This document shows, piece after piece, positions 35,364-44,017 of a DNA stretch of 45,102 nucleotides. The first letter of the stretch is position 1, and each line of letters opens with the position of its first letter. The DNA is from Bacillota bacterium. GTDB taxonomy: Bacteria > Bacillota > Sulfobacillia > RBS10-35 > JAJYVN01. The notes beneath the pieces are model-generated. The model was given only the letters and a program-made list of their open reading frames with translations, had not been told where the DNA came from and ran no database searches. Where the stretch lies: contig JAJYVV010000010.1 in NCBI GenBank assembly GCA_021791815.1, positions 1 through 45,102 of the forward strand, written 5' to 3'. A program made the translations under genes and the position numbers.

Positions 35364-36404
35364 TCACGCGCGCGAGGCGAGCAGGGCGTTCCAGGCCGCT
35401 TCGAGGTGCGGCAATCGCGCCTTCCAGCGCATGGTGCAGCCGAGGGCCTCGCCCAGCTCTGCCAGCGCTCGGGCGACGTCGCGCCGGCAGAGCCGCAGCT
35501 CGGCCGGAATCAGGCGCGCCTCCTGCATGGCGTCAAGGACGAACCGGGAAGGCTGGAGCCGCTCGCGCGCGGGGTACACGTCCATGTGCACGATCAGGCC
35601 GCTGCCATCGTCGACAGCCAGGCCCAGCCACGACGCCTCCAGGCGTGCCCCGGCGGCGCCGATCCCGAACGGGGCCGAACGGAGGTCGAGCTGCCACACG
35701 CCGGCGCGCGGCCCTGTCCGCGCGGCAAGCCGCCGCGCACGCACGCGATCGAAGCCCGCGTCGATCGGCAGGACGGGGCGCGGCTCGACCTCGTCGAGGC
35801 CGGCCCGCCAGGCGCCGGCGGGGTCACGCGTGACGACGACGACGCGCCGGAGGTTGGCGGAGGACGCGGCGGCCTCGTCCAACAGGGGCCGCCAGGCCGG
35901 GGTCCGGCTGAATGCCGTGGTCGCGGCGAGCACCGTGGACAGGTGGCGCGCCTCCGCCCGCGTGAGCCGCCAGGGCATGTAACCGGGACGGGTGCTGCGG
36001 AAGGTCGGCCAGGCGGTGGCGCCGCGCAAGTGCAGGCCCAGGGTCTTGAACACCTCGCGCTCCTCGCGCAGCACGCCGTCCCTCGGGCCGAACGTGCATT
36101 GCAGCACGGGGGCGATGCTCAACGCCGCGAGGCCATCCTGCGGCGAATCTGCCGACGCGTTGGCCCGGCCATGGGCCCAGAGCCCCTCCGGCCCGCGAAA
36201 GACAAGCAGGCCGAAGACCTGGCCGTTCGCGCCCAGGACGCTCGCATACCCGACCTCGCCGGTCTCGGGATCCCGCACGCCGATGACGGGGGTATCCCCG
36301 AGGCCCGTCCACGGCGCGGCATCGTGGAAGAGCAGGGCCGCGTGCAGGAGGTCGCGCCAGTCTTCGAGGGCCGGCGGATCCTCGGCGGGCGTCGGCGCGG
36401 GCAT
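35364..36404 (-). CDS. conserved hypothetical protein, DUF7309/DUF6930-like
   Basis: A 346-residue soluble protein. The N-terminal part (WRDLLHAALLFHDAAPWTGL, VIGVRDPETGEVGYASVLG, FGLLVFRGPEGLW) resembles what I recall as DUF7309, and the C-terminal half resembles DUF6930; both labels are from memory. No catalytic motif, signal peptide or membrane segment is visible. The ATG at 36404 follows GGGAGGGG. It is divergent from the oxidoreductase at 36557 and convergent with gudD. Function unknown. Confidence 0.8.
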   Translation of the reverse strand: MPAPTPAEDPPALEDWRDLLHAALLFHDAAPWTGLGDTPVIGVRDPETGEVGYASVLGANGQVFGLLVFRGPEGLWAHGRANASADSPQDGLAALSIAPVLQCTFGPRDGVLREEREVFKTLGLHLRGATAWPTFRSTRPGYMPWRLTRAEARHLSTVLAATTAFSRTPAWRPLLDEAAASSANLRRVVVVTRDPAGAWRAGLDEVEPRPVLPIDAGFDRVRARRLAARTGPRAGVWQLDLRSAPFGIGAAGARLEASWLGLAVDDGSGLIVHMDVYPARERLQPSRFVLDAMQEARLIPAELRLCRRDVARALAELGEALGCTMRWKARLPHLEAAWNALLASRA

Positions 36405-36556
36405 GGTACCCCTCCCGTCCGGGGCCGTCCCTTCTCCGCCCTACCGGCCGGAGACCTGCCGCGCCCTCCGTTTCAGACGGCCGGGCGGGGTCGATCCAGG
36501 CAGCCTGGCCAGGGCGTGCGGAGCCGAGTAGGCTGATGGTGGGAGGCCGAACCCGC

Positions 36557-37579
36557 ATGGCCCCGCCCGACTCCGGGACCCTTTCGCTCGGCGTCCTCGG
36601 TTGCGGCAACTTCGGCCGCGGCCTGGCCGCGGCCTTCGCCCGGACGCCCCGCGTGCGGGTCGTGGCCTGTGCCGACACGAACCCCGAGGCTGCGGCCGCC
36701 TGCGCCTCGGCCATCCCGGGAGCCCGCTCGGCGGCGCCGGAGGCCCTCCTGGCCGCGGCCGACGTGGAGGCGGTGGCCATCGCCACCCCCAACGCCGCCC
36801 ATCGAGAGTGCGCCCTGGCCGCCCTCGCCGCCGGCAAGCACGTCTGGTGCGAGAAGCCGATGGCGCTCTCCGTCGAGGACTGCGACGCGATGCTGGAGGC
36901 GGCCCGCCGCGCAGGGCCCGCGGTCCGCTTCACCGTCGGCCACATGCAGCGGCATTTCCCGCTCCTGGCCGCCGTGCGCGAGGCGGTCGCCGCCGGCGCG
37001 GTGGGACGGCCGGCGATGGTCACCCTCACCCGGCGCGAATACCTCAAGCGCGCGCCGGGGTGGTTGCGGCGCCGCGCCGTGGTCGGCGGGCTGCAGTTCC
37101 AGTCGAGCGTGCACGAATTCGACTGGTTGCGCTCCGCGTTCGGCGAGGTGGCGGCCGTGCGCGCCGTGGGGGTGCCGGCGCCCCTGCAGGCCGGCCTCGA
37201 CTTCCCGGACGGCGTGATCGTGCAGCTGGAGTTCGCCTCGGGCTGCGTCGGGGCGCTGGCCGCCTGCATGACGGACTTCGCCGCCGCCTATCGGGGCGAG
37301 ATCAACGGGGCGGAGGGGTCGCTGCACTTCGATCTGCTCACGGGCCGGTACCGGCTGGCCCGTCCGGACGGTGGCCCGCGGGAGGTGGCCGTGCCGGCGG
37401 GGGCGCTCCGCGAGGGCGGTGGGGCCGGGGCGGCGCGGGCACGGGGGGATTTCGTCGCCTGGGTCCTGGACGGGACGGCGCCGGCCGTGACCGCCCGCGA
37501 CGGGCGCCAGGCGGTGGCGATCGCCTGCGCGGTGACCGAGTCGCTGGCCACCGGCCGCCCGGTGGCGGTGGCCCGGTGA
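36557..37579 (+). CDS. Gfo/Idh/MocA family oxidoreductase (second copy)
   Basis: A 340-residue NAD(P)-dependent dehydrogenase. Rossmann start LSLGVLGCGNFGRGLAAAFA, EKP motif in WCEKPMALS, and His in SSVHEFDWLRSAFG at the catalytic position. It is clearly distinct from the copy at 29088. Inositol, scyllo-inosose or other cyclitol/sugar dehydrogenases share this pattern. I chose the ATG at 36557, ten bases after GGGAGG; an in-frame ATG at 36536 has a poorer site. Its stop is seven bases from the convergent PhyH gene end. Confidence 0.88.
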   Translation: MAPPDSGTLSLGVLGCGNFGRGLAAAFARTPRVRVVACADTNPEAAAACASAIPGARSAAPEALLAAADVEAVAIATPNAAHRECALAALAAGKHVWCEKPMALSVEDCDAMLEAARRAGPAVRFTVGHMQRHFPLLAAVREAVAAGAVGRPAMVTLTRREYLKRAPGWLRRRAVVGGLQFQSSVHEFDWLRSAFGEVAAVRAVGVPAPLQAGLDFPDGVIVQLEFASGCVGALAACMTDFAAAYRGEINGAEGSLHFDLLTGRYRLARPDGGPREVAVPAGALREGGGAGAARARGDFVAWVLDGTAPAVTARDGRQAVAIACAVTESLATGRPVAVAR

Positions 37580-37586
37580 CCGGGTC

Positions 37587-38336
37587 TCAGCCGCCGGGGA
37601 CCTCCACCGGCTGCCGGCGGTAGACGTACGGCGGCTCCAGCAGGCGCCGCTGATTCTCCGTCAGTCGCGCGAGCAGCGCCGGCGCCGGCAGCCGGTGGCC
37701 CCACGCCATGTGCCCCGGGCAGTACTTGTAGAGGAGCGAGCGGCGCTCGTGGTCCGCGGTCCAGGGAAGCGTGCCATGGCGCAGCGCCTCGGTGAAGATC
37801 AGGGCGGATCCGGCCGGCTGCGGGACCTGACGGAGGAGCGACTCGGGCGCGAAGCCGCCCGGGTGCGGCGGCTCGCGCCAGTTCTGCCGGTGGCTGCCGG
37901 GAATGCAGCAGAAACCCCCGGCCCCGGGCGGGACGTCCTGAAGCGCCCAGGACACGACGATGAGGCCGTTGTACATGCGGCCGCCGCGCACCACGTAGTA
38001 CTGCGACGGGTCGAAGGGCGTTCCGCCACCGTGGAGCTGCAGCCCCGCGCGGTTGCGGCGCATGTAGATGCCGTACTCGTGGTCCAGCCGGAACGCCGGA
38101 CCGATGAGTTCGTGCAGGTAAGGCACGAGGCGCGGGTGGTCCATCAGCCGGCGGAAGAGCGGCTCCTCCCAGTCCAGGAAGCCGCCGAAGCGGGGGCTCC
38201 CGTCATCCTCGGCCGGCACCGGCAGGTGCCGCGCGTCGATGGCCGCGTTCGCGGCGTCCCGTTCTTCGGGCGAGAGGACCCCCTCGACCAGCAGGTATCC
38301 CTCGAGGTCGAACCGGTACCGCTCCCAGTCGTCCAC
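37587..38336 (-). CDS. phytanoyl-CoA dioxygenase (PhyH)-family protein with HxG metal motif
   Basis: A 249-residue double-stranded beta-helix protein. The distal iron ligand is His187 (EALRHGTLPW) and the 2-oxoglutarate-binding Arg is in HERRSLLYKY. The first metal motif reads LHGGGTPFDPSQYY: His102-Gly-Gly104, where HxD is normal. Loss of that carboxylate is seen in Fe/2OG halogenases, but a subfamily of PhyH proteins may also carry it. PCIPGSH-like turn GFCCIPGSHRQNW is present. The GTG at 38336 has GGAGGGG seven bases upstream. It follows the propeller protein gene by 19 bases in one transcription unit. Confidence 0.85.
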   Translation of the reverse strand: MDDWERYRFDLEGYLLVEGVLSPEERDAANAAIDARHLPVPAEDDGSPRFGGFLDWEEPLFRRLMDHPRLVPYLHELIGPAFRLDHEYGIYMRRNRAGLQLHGGGTPFDPSQYYVVRGGRMYNGLIVVSWALQDVPPGAGGFCCIPGSHRQNWREPPHPGGFAPESLLRQVPQPAGSALIFTEALRHGTLPWTADHERRSLLYKYCPGHMAWGHRLPAPALLARLTENQRRLLEPPYVYRRQPVEVPGG

Positions 38337-38355
38337 GGTCCCGCCCCTCCATCGC

Positions 38356-39306
38356 TCAGCGCCAGCGCAGCACGGCGCGCCGCAGGTCGTGCGCCCCGTC
38401 CGGCCGGCTGCACTCGAAGTAGAGCCACAGCCCGTCGGCGGCGGGCAGCACGTCCGCGTAGCGGACGCTGCCCGTGCGCCCCCGCGACACCACGGCGGGG
38501 CCGTCCGGCGTGACGCTCCGCCACGCGGCCAGATCGGCCGACACCGCCACGCCCAGCCGCTCCTCGTAGTTCTCCTCCACGCTGGCGCTTCCGTCGTACA
38601 GCCCGATCCAGAGCGGGCCGGCCGGCACGACCGCGCCGAGTCTGGCCTGGTAGCGGTCCCATCCGGCGCCCGGATCGAGGGACCGCCCGCGCCACTCCCA
38701 GCGCCGTCCGTCACGGCTGGAGGCGAGGCCGGTGAAGCAGCGCACCAGCCCGGTATTGTAGGCGTCGTGGGTCCCGTGCAGGGAGGCCGGGTCCGCCGCG
38801 GCGCCGACCCGCTCGGCGCACGACAGCAGGAGCAGGGCCTCCCCCGCCCGGCCCCGGACGACCACGGGGTCCTTGACCCCTTCAGCGCCGATGTCGGAGG
38901 CCGTCAGCACGGGGCTGCGCTCGCCGCGCGGCAGGTCCTCCACGCGGCCCGCGCGGAGCGCGTCGATGCGCCAGCGACCGTCGGCGGGGTCCACGAAGGA
39001 CACGAGCCAGATCCACCCGGCGCCGCCGGGGTCGGGCAGCAACGCGGTGCGCTCGATGGACGAGGTGCCCAGCGCGCCCTTCTCCAGCACCGCGACGTCG
39101 TCGAAGCGCAGCCCGTCGACGCTCGCCGCGATGGCCGTCCGGTAGCCGCGGTCGGGACCGGCGCCGCGCGGGCGCCGACGCCGGTACGTCAGCAGCACAC
39201 GGTCGCCGTCCCGCAGGACGGAGGGCGCACCGACCCAATACCCGGAGCCCGGGGCCTCGGGATGCAGGACCACCTCGGCCGCGTCGGGGTCGAACGGCGG
39301 CCACAC
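38356..39306 (-). CDS. GH43/GH32-like five-bladed propeller protein (putative glycosidase or phosphorylase)
   Basis: A 316-residue protein without signal peptide. Repeating blade-like segments are visible (YWVGAPSVLRDGDRVLLTYR, GVKDPVVVRGRAGEALLLL, YQARLGAVVPAGPLWIGLYD, RYADVLPAADGLWLYFE), each with the APS/DP start and aromatic end typical of five-bladed beta-propeller glycosidases. The acidic catalytic residues cannot be assigned safely. The start codon at 39306 is a GTG with GGGAGG eleven bases upstream. It lies between the VOC and PhyH genes, all on the minus strand and closely spaced. Substrate unknown. Confidence 0.75.
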   Translation of the reverse strand: MWPPFDPDAAEVVLHPEAPGSGYWVGAPSVLRDGDRVLLTYRRRRPRGAGPDRGYRTAIAASVDGLRFDDVAVLEKGALGTSSIERTALLPDPGGAGWIWLVSFVDPADGRWRIDALRAGRVEDLPRGERSPVLTASDIGAEGVKDPVVVRGRAGEALLLLSCAERVGAAADPASLHGTHDAYNTGLVRCFTGLASSRDGRRWEWRGRSLDPGAGWDRYQARLGAVVPAGPLWIGLYDGSASVEENYEERLGVAVSADLAAWRSVTPDGPAVVSRGRTGSVRYADVLPAADGLWLYFECSRPDGAHDLRRAVLRWR

Positions 39307-39372
39307 GACGGCGTCGGCCTCCCTCCCCCGCCTCCGCGGCGGGCACGCGCGCGGCAGCGGCCGGACCCGGCC

Positions 39373-39765
39373 TTACTCCTCGAACAGTTCCAGCGTGTTG
39401 CCGTCCGGGTCCGGGAAGAAGGCCACGCGGATGCCCGAGCCCGTGCGCGGACCCGGCTCGCTGCGGAACGCGACCCCCAGACCCTTGAGCCGCGCCACCT
39501 CGGCATCGATGTCCGCGACGCCGAAGGCCAGGTGGTTCCAGCCCAGCGTCCGGTTGTCGGTGCGCGGCGGCGCGCCCTGCGCGCCCTCGGCGTGGTGGAA
39601 CAGCTCGACCCGGCCGCCGCCCGGCACCTCCACGAAGACGATGCGCGTGGGGCCGGCGGGCCCGCGCAGCCAGCGGCCCGGGCGAAAGCCCATCGTCTCG
39701 GTGTAGAAGGCGAGGGAGCGGTCGAGATCGCTCACCGTCAGCGCGACATGGTGGATGCCGGTCAC
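39373..39765 (-). CDS. VOC superfamily (glyoxalase/dioxygenase-fold) protein
   Basis: A 130-residue single-unit VOC protein. The metal-ligand pattern is complete: His in TGIHHVALTVSD, Glu in GGRVELFHH, His in GWNHLAFGV and Glu in NTLELFEE. Such proteins act as glyoxalases, epimerases, isomerases or dioxygenases and the activity here cannot be told. The GTG at 39765 follows GGGGAGG by seven bases. It is first in a likely VOC-propeller-PhyH transcription unit. Confidence 0.85.
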   Translation of the reverse strand: MTGIHHVALTVSDLDRSLAFYTETMGFRPGRWLRGPAGPTRIVFVEVPGGGRVELFHHAEGAQGAPPRTDNRTLGWNHLAFGVADIDAEVARLKGLGVAFRSEPGPRTGSGIRVAFFPDPDGNTLELFEE

Positions 39766-39795
39766 GCGGGAACCTCCCCGGGGTCGGCTGCGCAT

Positions 39796-40290
39796 CCCTC
39801 GGAGGGACCCCCCGCGTGCTTTCGCACCCCCGGACGCGGTTCCCCCTGCGGATGCTCCTGCGTGGGCGCCGGGGACCGGGAAGCCACCCCGGCGCTGGTC
39901 CGCCGCAAGGCGGCGTCCGAGCCGGCGCCCCCGTCCATGCCCTCGCCCGTGGCCGGCGAAGCGTCGCGAGCTCCGGCCATCGGGCGATCACGGCCGGGGG
40001 ATCGCGTCGCCATGCGCTCGTCGGGGGGCGACGACCGCCGTGCCCGAGCGCGCCAAGCCTCGGTTGAGGTGGAGCCCACGGGCTTTCCTCACGCGTGGCG
40101 GCGTCAGACGAGACGGACCTTGCGGGCTCGCCCCCGGTTGAATGCGGCCATGGGAACAACGCGGAGCCCCCGCAGTTGCCCTCGACCCTCGCCGCGCTGG
40201 AAGCCGTGGCACGGGCCTCTCCACCGGACCTCGTGATCAGGTGCGGCAGGCCGCTGATGCCGCTCCATCCCTCCGCCGCGCGGCCCCCCG
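39796..40290. other. gene-free stretch
   Basis: About 500 bases between the kinase gene and the VOC gene, both minus strand. No reading frame has coding character on either strand and I see no clear promoter hexamers, terminator or repeat. It probably holds the promoter of the VOC-propeller-PhyH unit. Confidence 0.45.
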
Positions 40291-41184
40291 TCACAGCCGC
40301 ACGCCCGCCCGGGCGGCCCACCGGACGGCGAAGGCACGCACGCCGCGGAAGAAGGCGGGGTCGCGGCGACCGGCGAGGTCTTGCTCCATGGCCAGCGCGG
40401 CCCAGGCGTGGAACGCGGCGAGCCTCCGGTCGTCCACCGCCGTCCCCGCCTCCCCGTACCCCTCCCGCCACCCGACCTCGAAGCGCATCAGGGCAGCCGC
40501 GACCAGCGGGGACACGAACCCGGGCCTCCGCGCGTCGAGCCGGAGGATCGTGAAGGTGCGCGCCAGGTCCGCCCGCGGGTCCCCGCCGCCGCCCTTGTCC
40601 CAATCGATCACTCCGGTGATGTGCACGCCGTCCGTCAGCACGTTCAGCGGGTGGTAGTCGAGGTGGATCAGGGCGTCCGTCCGGAGTCCCAGGGCGCGCA
40701 GCCGGTCGCGGACGGGCTCGGCCGCCGGGCCGCCGGCGTCGAGCCACGCCGTGGCATGGCCGGCCGGGGCCGCCAGCGCGTGGAGTCGCGCCTGGACGAT
40801 GCCGAACAGGCGCCCGAGGCGCCGCGCGTCCGGCGGCCGGGCGGCCAGCGCATCCAGGATGGGTTCGCCGGGACACCAGTCGAGCAGGAGCACGGGTCGG
40901 TCTCCGAACCGGCCGCGGACCCGAACGCCCGGCACGGGCATGCCGCCCGCAGCGGCCGCGCGGGCCGACGCCGTCTCCCGATCGCACCGGGCGTCGGCGC
41001 GGGGGCCGAGCACCCGGAGCACGTAGGGCCGGCCCTCGATCTGCACGCGCCACATGAGGGTGTCGGCGCCGCCGAGCAGGGGTTGCAGCGCCTCCGGCAC
41101 GGGCAGCCCCAGGGCCGAGAGCACATGCACCGGATCCGGCGGGTCGGTCGCCGCGCGGCCGGCGGGATCCGGGGAGCCACCCAT
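40291..41184 (-). CDS. aminoglycoside/choline-kinase-family phosphotransferase
   Basis: A 297-residue APH-family kinase. The catalytic loop HLDYHPLNVL gives the base Asp and metal-binding Asn, and VIDWDKGGGGDP is the DFG-equivalent; the N-lobe lysine is in RPYVLRVLG-type sequence only as Arg, so ATP anchoring may differ. Natural substrates in this family include antibiotics, choline, homoserine and sugars; none can be assigned. I chose the ATG at 41184; a GTG at 41196 is possible. It is divergent from kdgD. Confidence 0.82.
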   Translation of the reverse strand: MGGSPDPAGRAATDPPDPVHVLSALGLPVPEALQPLLGGADTLMWRVQIEGRPYVLRVLGPRADARCDRETASARAAAAGGMPVPGVRVRGRFGDRPVLLLDWCPGEPILDALAARPPDARRLGRLFGIVQARLHALAAPAGHATAWLDAGGPAAEPVRDRLRALGLRTDALIHLDYHPLNVLTDGVHITGVIDWDKGGGGDPRADLARTFTILRLDARRPGFVSPLVAAALMRFEVGWREGYGEAGTAVDDRRLAAFHAWAALAMEQDLAGRRDPAFFRGVRAFAVRWAARAGVRL

Positions 41185-41337
41185 CGCCTCCGTCACCTCG
41201 GCAGGTGGCGGGCGGCCGCCACCGTATTGCGCTGCGGAGCCCTTGGTGCACACGGCCGGACGCGCGGGGGGCACCCGGCTCCCGCGGCCCCATGCTAGCA
41301 GGACGGCCGGCGCCGGGCCGGCGGGAGGCTTGGCGAC

Positions 41338-42267
41338 GTGGGATGGACCCCGACGGAACTGCGCGACCACCTGCAGCGCGGGGCGCTGCTCTCGTTCCCG
41401 GTCACCCCGTTCACCGCGGCCGGGGAGTTGGACCTGCCGGCGTTCCGGCGGCACCTCGGCTTCCTGCTCGAACACCGGCCGGGCGGCCTGTTCGTCTGCG
41501 GCGGCACGGGCGAGTTCGTCTCCTTGTCCTTCGCCGAGTGGCGCGCCGCGGTGGCGGCCGCGGTGGACGAGGTCGGCGGCAGCGTTCCCGTGGTGGCGGG
41601 CTGCGGCTACGGCGCCGCGATGGCGCGCGAGTTCGTCGCAGCGGCGGAGGCCGCCGGCTGCGACGGCGTCCTCATCCTGCCGCCGTACCTGACGCTGGCG
41701 GAGCAGGAGGGCCTGTACGCGCACTACGCGGCCGTCCTGGAGGGCGCGCGCATCGCGGCCGTGCTGTACCAGAGGGACAATGCCGTCTTCGCTCCGTCCA
41801 CGGTGGCGCGGCTGGCCGAACTGCCCCAGGTCGCCGCGTTCAAGGACGGGCTCGGCGACCTCGAACGCCTGCAGCGGATCGCCCTGGCCACCGATGGGCG
41901 CCTGCCGATCCTCAACGGACTGCCGACCGCCGAGATCAGCCAGCCGGCCCTGGGGGCGGCCGGCGCCGCGTCGTACTCCTCGGCCGTCTTCAACTTCGTG
42001 CCGGATGTCGCCGAGCGCTTCTACCGGGCGTGGCGCGGCGACGACCAGGCCGAGGTGAAGCGCCTGCTGGCGAACTTCTATCGGCCCTTCTGCGCCATCC
42101 GCGAGCGGCGGCGCGGCTACGCGGTGTCCCTGGTCAAGGCGGGTACCACCCTGATCGGGCGACCGTGCGGGCCGGTCCGGGCACCCCTGGTCGAACCCGA
42201 TCCGCCGGACCTGGCGGAGTTGGCGGCCCTGCTGCGGGCCAACGGCGTGCAGGTGCGGGCCGGTTGA
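41338..42267 (+). CDS. kdgD: 5-dehydro-4-deoxyglucarate dehydratase, DHDPS/NAL family
   Basis: A 309-residue class I aldolase-fold enzyme predicted to dehydrate and decarboxylate 5-dehydro-4-deoxyglucarate to 2,5-dioxopentanoate. The Schiff-base lysine is Lys169 (FKDGLGD), the catalytic tyrosine Tyr144 (YQRDN), and the carboxylate-binding loop is CGGTGEF. YQRDNAVF and FKDGLGDLERLQ are characteristic of KdgD against DapA. The GTG at 41338 has GGGAGG nine bases upstream. It stands 6 kb from gudD rather than in the same operon. Confidence 0.88.
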   Translation: MGWTPTELRDHLQRGALLSFPVTPFTAAGELDLPAFRRHLGFLLEHRPGGLFVCGGTGEFVSLSFAEWRAAVAAAVDEVGGSVPVVAGCGYGAAMAREFVAAAEAAGCDGVLILPPYLTLAEQEGLYAHYAAVLEGARIAAVLYQRDNAVFAPSTVARLAELPQVAAFKDGLGDLERLQRIALATDGRLPILNGLPTAEISQPALGAAGAASYSSAVFNFVPDVAERFYRAWRGDDQAEVKRLLANFYRPFCAIRERRRGYAVSLVKAGTTLIGRPCGPVRAPLVEPDPPDLAELAALLRANGVQVRAG

Positions 42268-42342
42268 CGAGGCCGCTGCGGCGTGGCACCGGCCCGCGTC
42301 GAAGGGCGGTGGTGGGAAACCGCTGGCCCCGGCCGGGCGCCC

Positions 42343-42891
42343 TCACCGGACAGGAGGCTCCTCCCCGGGCCCCGCGGTCCGGGCAGCCGCCCCGAACACC
42401 GCCTCCGCGGCACGCCGTTCGGGCTCGGTGAAGGCGCAAACCAGAACGGTCCGCGGAGCGTCGCCGGCCGCCTCCGCCCGGGTGAGCCCCTCCGCGATGC
42501 GCCGGCAGGCCTCGTCCGGCGCGAGGCCCACCACGCCCGCCCCCAGCAAGGGCAGGGCCACCGAGGCGCAGCGGAGCTCCCGGGCGAGACGGAACGCGGC
42601 GGCAACCCCGTCCCGCACCTGCTCCGGGGTGGCGCGGCGGCCGCCCGCCCGGTAGTCGATCGTGGGCACGTGCAGCACGGAGCGAAACGGCAGCCGCCCG
42701 GCGGAGGTCGCCACGGCCGAGCCCAGCGGGCAGAAGCCGACGGCCGCGGAGGCCCGGGCGAACTCCGGGCCGGCGGCGGCGGCGATCGCGGCGGCCACGC
42801 CCCCGCCGTGGCGCAGTTCCGTGTTCGCGGCGTTGACGATGGCCTGGGCGGGGGCATCCAGCACGCTTCCCGCGAACACCCGCACGTCCAT
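42343..42891 (-). CDS. macrodomain protein (ADP-ribose-binding)
   Basis: A 182-residue single macrodomain. The ADP-ribose pocket is visible as AIVNAANTELRHGGGVAAAI and VALPLLGAGVVGLAPDEA. Stand-alone bacterial macrodomains of the MacroD/YmdB type hydrolyse O-acetyl-ADP-ribose or remove ADP-ribose from proteins. No ADP-ribosyltransferase is next to it. The ATG at 42891 has GGAAGGGG nine bases upstream. Confidence 0.88.
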   Translation of the reverse strand: MDVRVFAGSVLDAPAQAIVNAANTELRHGGGVAAAIAAAAGPEFARASAAVGFCPLGSAVATSAGRLPFRSVLHVPTIDYRAGGRRATPEQVRDGVAAAFRLARELRCASVALPLLGAGVVGLAPDEACRRIAEGLTRAEAAGDAPRTVLVCAFTEPERRAAEAVFGAAARTAGPGEEPPVR

Positions 42892-43339
42892 CCGCGTCGT
42901 CCCCTTCCGGCCGCGGAGCACCGCCCCGCCCGGCCCGAGGCACACCGCGACCATGACCGCTCCCGGCCCCGACGGCGGACCCTGCCTGGATGCTTCTGGG
43001 CACCCCTTCGCGGCCGGGGGTTCCCTACCTGTCCGTCGGCCGCCAGACCCCGGGGGCCGCGGCCGGCCGCCGCGCGGGGGACCCGACCCTGCGGCGCGGC
43101 TGCCGGAGCCGCGGCCGGGAGGGATCCCGTGTCCTCGGACGCGCAACGGTTCTTCCGGGAGACGCCGGCGGGTAGAGCGCTCGCTCCAGTGCGCCGCATC
43201 CCGCCCGTCCCCGGCAAGGCACGGCGCCTGTCCACCGGAGGGACGGCGGCCGCCCGCCGTGCCGCGGTCGGCTCGGGAGTCGGGGTCACGCCCCACAGCG
43301 CGCGGGCGAGGGCGCACCGGCCACCGCCGCCCGCTCCCC
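42892..43339. other. gene-free stretch
   Basis: About 450 bases between the cvpA-like and macrodomain genes, both minus strand. All reading frames here are Arg/Pro/Gly-rich shadow frames. I found no clear promoter, terminator or repeat. Confidence 0.4.
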
Positions 43340-44017
43340 TCAGGCCGCCGACCCTGGCGGCGTCCCGAGCACCCCTCCCAGGGTGCGGGCGCCTGAGGCT
43401 GCGGCGGCGTTCCAGCGCTGCAGGATCCCGCGCGCGGCTCGCTCCCCCGGACCGTCGAGGTGGGTCACCAGCCAGGAGCGATCGATCCAGTGCACGGTGC
43501 CCGCCGCGTGCAGGTCGGTGAGGATGACGAGCGCAAAGGCCGCCAGCAGGCCGAGTTCCACCGCCGAGACCGCGAGGCCCAGGGCGGCGCCCCCGAGCCG
43601 GTTGGCGCCCCCCAGGACGGGGACCCGTTGGATGGCGCGGGTCGCGGACCACGCGGCGGCGGCGATGAGGCGGGCCACGAGCCCATAGATCGCGATGAAC
43701 GCGATGACCCGGAAGGCGTCGGCGGTGGCGGCGGCCGCCTGCGCCGGGCCCAGCGCCAGGTGCCGGCCGGCTGCGAGCCGCTCCAGCCAGGCGGCGACCG
43801 ACGGCACCCACCCCGCCACCCAGGGCTGGCGGGTCACGAGCGGAGCCCCCTTCCAAGCCACGACCGCCGCCACGATGCGGCCGCCCAGGGCGGCCACCGT
43901 CGCGACCAGGCCGGCGCGGTAGCCGGAGCCGAGGTCGATGAGCAGCAGGACTACCAGGATCAGGTCGAGCCCGTGGACGCGGATCGCGTGCCAGCCAACC
44001 CAGCGCACGGCGGGCAT
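43340..44017 (-). CDS. CvpA-family membrane protein
   Basis: A 225-residue membrane protein with about four hydrophobic segments (LDLILVVLLLIDLGSGYRAG, VATVAALGGRIVAAVVAW, AFRVIAFIAIYGLVARLI, LGLAVSAVELGLLAAFALVI). The opening DLILVVLLLIDLGSGYRAGLV is characteristic of the CvpA family, linked to colicin V production and envelope stress in enterobacteria, with no settled molecular role. In Bacillota such genes often precede mutS2, which is not seen here. The ATG at 44017 lies only a few bases after GGGAGG, so a start at the GTG at 44008 is also possible. Confidence 0.8.
   Translation of the reverse strand: MPAVRWVGWHAIRVHGLDLILVVLLLIDLGSGYRAGLVATVAALGGRIVAAVVAWKGAPLVTRQPWVAGWVPSVAAWLERLAAGRHLALGPAQAAAATADAFRVIAFIAIYGLVARLIAAAAWSATRAIQRVPVLGGANRLGGAALGLAVSAVELGLLAAFALVILTDLHAAGTVHWIDRSWLVTHLDGPGERAARGILQRWNAAAASGARTLGGVLGTPPGSAA

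Noticed and set aside
39796-40290. Possible pseudogene between the kinase and VOC genes
   Set aside because: No fragment of any known protein could be recognised in any of the six frames.
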